A DNA stretch of 64,000 nucleotides, from NCBI GenBank assembly GCA_963719005.1, contig CAVRAR010000014.1, forward strand, positions 1,584,467 to 1,648,466, in the 5' to 3' direction. Shown here piece by piece: positions 61,892 to 64,000 of the stretch (positions within the stretch are counted from its first letter, which is position 1; each line of letters starts with the position of its first letter). Below the pieces are notes generated by a model that ran no database searches, was not told the origin of the DNA, and saw nothing but the letters and a program-made list of their open reading frames with translations. Made by a program: the position numbers and the translations under genes. The stretch is from G963675935 sp963719005 (GTDB lineage: Bacteria > Planctomycetota > Planctomycetia > Pirellulales > Thermoguttaceae).

Positions 61892-63131
61892 TTAGGTGCG
61901 ATTGCCGACACCTGCCCCTTGTGTCGTTTCTTGGCCAGTGTTGCCAAGAGTGTTGCCAGCCGGGCCCGTGTTGCCGACCGTTGCCCCGTGGTTGGCCCAC
62001 AAGTCGGCCCCAATCTCATCGGCCGACAACGAAACGTAGTAGCCCATCGTGGTCGAGATATGGGCGTGCCGGGCCAACCGCTGTAGAACCGCCGGCATGA
62101 CCTTCCTTGCCCATCGGGAGCAAAACGCCCGCCGTAGGTCGTGTGCCCCCGCAAACAGCTTGACGGCCTTCTTGACCCGCTTCCCGCCTTCCTCGACCAG
62201 CTTGTCAGTCTGCCCGACCACAACGCCGGCCTTCCGGCCAATGGCCGACACGACGGGGCCGATGGTGTGAAGTGACAACGGCTTGCCGGTGCTCGCATCG
62301 GCCAGCTTGAACACCTTGCCCACCCGCTCGCCCTGGGGTATCTCGGCAAGAATCCATTCGGCAAAGTCGGGAGTGACGGGCACAACTTCCGCCCGTCGGC
62401 TCTTTTGCCCTTCCGCCTCGATATGAAAGGCGGGATGCTTCCCCGTGGTGTCGAGAACAAACGGCCCATCGTTCCAATCGAGGGCCACGGCTTCGCCCAA
62501 ACGCAAGCCCGACAGCCACAAGCCCCGTAGCAGCCGTTCCCACGCCGGGGCATCATTCGGCCGAACCTTGGGGACCGCCGCAATCATCCGGTCAAACTCT
62601 TCGGCCGTCACGGGCCGATGTTTCGCCATAGATTGCCCCTTGGCCAGCTTCGGCATTTCGATTGCCGGGGCCTTGGCCAGCAACCCTTGCCGCTCGCCCC
62701 ATCGCAACGCGCCTTGATATGCCGTAGGTGTCGGGCAAGGGTGGTCGCCTTCATGCCTTCCTTGCGGGCGTCGGCTTGAAAACGGCTAATCACTTGCTGG
62801 CGTCAACTTGGCCAGTCGGTCGGGGTCGATAATCCGCTGCAAGTGGTCGAGGGCTACGCGGTAGGCTGTCTGTGTGGACTCTGGCATTGCTGCCAGCCGT
62901 TCGGCCTTGTGCCGCTCTCTGAAATTGCTGCCACGTCAACTTGGTCGGGGCGGCATATCGCCCGGTGTTCAGTTCATCCTGCCAGACAGCCGCCGCCCGC
63001 TCGGCCGCTCGCCGGTCGGTTGTGCCGCTGGTCTTGGCCACCTTGCGGCCGGTGGTCGGGTCATTGTACGTCATCATCAGACAACGCCCGCCGCCGTAGC
63101 TGGCAACGGCTACTCTGATTTCGTCACTCAT
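61892..63131 (-). pseudogene. Tyrosine integrase, three frameshifts
   Basis: Read from the ATG at 63131: N-terminal arm-binding part (IRVAVASYGGGRCLMMTYND, KTSGTTDRRAAERAAAVWQD), core-binding helix (AYRVALDHLQRIIDPDRLAK in a shifted frame) and catalytic domain with Arg in LWLSGLRLGEAVAL, HDLRR in GAHDLRRAFCSRW, RHAHISTT and nucleophile in MGYYV. Indels near 62920, 62796 and 62710 break the N-terminal half; the catalytic half from 62707 is intact. A Gly/Asn/Thr-rich tail ends it. It probably mediated integration at the adjacent tRNA-Leu half. Confidence 0.85.
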
Positions 63132-63152
63132 GGGGAACGCTCCCAAGAAAGA

Positions 63153-63261
63153 CCGTGAGCCGTGATACCCGCTAAAAAGCAGCTTGAGACTGCCGCCCGG
63201 CCTTGCTCCCCGCCTATGCGGATCGTCGCTTGGATACGGGCACGGATACCACGGCTCACGG
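63153..63261. repeat. 12-bp inverted repeat flanking 85 bp upstream of the integrase
   Basis: CCGTGAGCCGTG (63153-63164) and CACGGCTCACGG (63250-63261) are perfect inverted copies. They lie just upstream of the integrase start and could be a regulator or excisionase site, or a long RNA stem. Confidence 0.5.
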
Positions 63262-63335
63262 CCTGATTGAACATCACAGAATCTCAAGTAGGGTTTCTAA
63301 GCCCTGATGGTCAGTCGAATCGACCACCATAGGCA

Positions 63336-63587
63336 TTATCGGCTCTTCACGCCCTGGTTGTCAACAGGGTTTGCCCACGCCGCCCACGCCGTCGTCAACT
63401 CCGTTGCCAGCCGGGCTGACACCTCGACCGCGAACACGTCAACGCCGTTGCCGCCGAACACCACGGCGTCAACCTGCCACAACCGCCCATCGGCGCCCGG
63501 GCCGATGTAGCTGCCGACCGCGGGAACCGCTGCCAGCTTCCACCGCTTACTTTTCGCACCTCGATAGCGGAGTTGCACGTCAATCAT
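63336..63587 (-). CDS. Hypothetical protein, 83 aa
   Basis: From the ATG at 63587 the product (MIDVQLRYRGAKSKRWKLAA, then VGSYIGPGADGRLWQVDAVV) reads as a small beta-rich protein. The much longer open frame to 63986 is GC-rich shadow sequence. It lies upstream of the integrase on the same strand. Function unknown. Confidence 0.5.
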   Translation of the reverse strand: MIDVQLRYRGAKSKRWKLAAVPAVGSYIGPGADGRLWQVDAVVFGGNGVDVFAVEVSARLATELTTAWAAWANPVDNQGVKSR

Positions 63588-63813
63588 CGCTTGCTTCCGA
63601 AAATCGGGCCCGCCCTTGCCCCGCTGTTGCGTTCCGATGGGTTCGGTCGATGTTTGATACCTTCCGCACAACAGCCCCTCAGAATCGCTCCTACGCGATG
63701 GCGTCCGGGCAGAGCCGCGAAGGCGGAGAAAACCTTCGCGGCTCCTATGCCGCAAGTCGGCGGGTAAGTCGCCGACCGTTCCCTGCCGGCCACCCGCCGA
63801 CCGTTCCGCCGAA

Positions 63814-63993
63814 TTATCGGGCCGCGTCTTCCTTGGCAAGCAGCGTGACGTTGTCATAAAACGGGTCGCCGGGGCCAGTCGAGTTGGTCGGATGGCCCCA
63901 CGTGGTGCCCTCGCCAAATAACGGCGAGAACAATTCGCGAAGCCCGACCAACTCGGCCTGCACCTGCTCTTTGTGACGACGGCCATCGTTCAT
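63814..63993 (-). CDS. Hypothetical protein, 59 aa
   Basis: Reads MNDGRRHKEQVQAELVGLRE, then LFSPLFGEGTTWGHPTNSTG and ends TLLAKEDAAR. It is the first of two small minus-strand genes at this end of the window. No family recognised; the reading is supported only by plausible composition. Confidence 0.4.
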   Translation of the reverse strand: MNDGRRHKEQVQAELVGLRELFSPLFGEGTTWGHPTNSTGPGDPFYDNVTLLAKEDAAR

Positions 63994-64000
63994 GCCAGTT

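Noticed and set aside
63336..63986. 216-aa minus-strand frame
   Set aside because: Only the last 83 codons look coding; the first part overlaps a better small ORF (63814-63993) in another frame.

Overview
The window looks like planctomycete DNA. The signs are PEP-CTERM proteins ending in VPEPSTFALLGIGA-type tails, GYF_2-domain membrane proteins, an ECF sigma factor followed by a Ser/Thr kinase with leucine-rich repeats, and a FemAB-like protein inside an exopolysaccharide operon. Genes are tightly packed, often with ATGA stop/start overlaps.

1-12.4 kb is chromosomal in character and GC-rich. After the 3' end of a sugar phosphate isomerase/epimerase comes a nine-gene minus-strand operon for a surface polysaccharide, driven by a sigma70-like promoter near 12.41 kb. 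In transcription order it encodes a Wzx flippase, a Wzy-like polymerase, a GT4 glycosyltransferase, a double-GT4 fusion, a FemAB/GNAT protein, a PglC-type phosphoglycosyl transferase, a PglD-type acetyltransferase, a PglE-type aminotransferase and a Wzz/GumC chain-length regulator. PglE, PglD and PglC would make and load an N-acetylated amino sugar; the GTs extend it, Wzx flips it, Wzy polymerises it and Wzz sets the length.

12.7-14.0 kb holds a protein with a duplicated cysteine-containing domain. Its 3' end is fused to the 3' remnant of a tyrosine recombinase, which marks a recombination junction.

14.2-48.7 kb is an accessory, plasmid-like block of lower GC. It has an AAA+ primase-helicase-like ATPase, a two-winged-helix replication initiator preceded by six 21-23 bp iterons, many small hypotheticals, two tandem ParB-domain/DNA methyltransferase fusions, a cold-shock protein, an RMF-like protein, an ArdC antirestriction gene, an AAA-like ATPase and a serine recombinase. 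Three families of intergenic repeats punctuate the small genes: a hairpin element at 17.7-23.1 kb, TTTTCCTGTACATCAG directly after stop codons at 38.6-48.7 kb, and a roughly 42-bp TCGCC...GAAAGG element just upstream of several starts.

48.9-61.3 kb carries secreted and membrane genes: a signal-peptide protein, an ORF with three consecutive PEP-CTERM units, three GYF_2 proteins, a SHOCT-repeat protein, an ECF sigma/kinase-LRR pair and an ADP-ribosyltransferase-like protein. At 61.8 kb is the 3' half of a tRNA-Leu(CAA), starting in the anticodon loop, next to a tyrosine integrase (61.9-63.1 kb). This is a classic attachment site.

Caveat: at least ten otherwise recognisable genes carry single-base indels, several in homopolymers. 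This may reflect uncorrected long-read errors, true decay, or both. All functional calls come from reading motifs; no database search was run.
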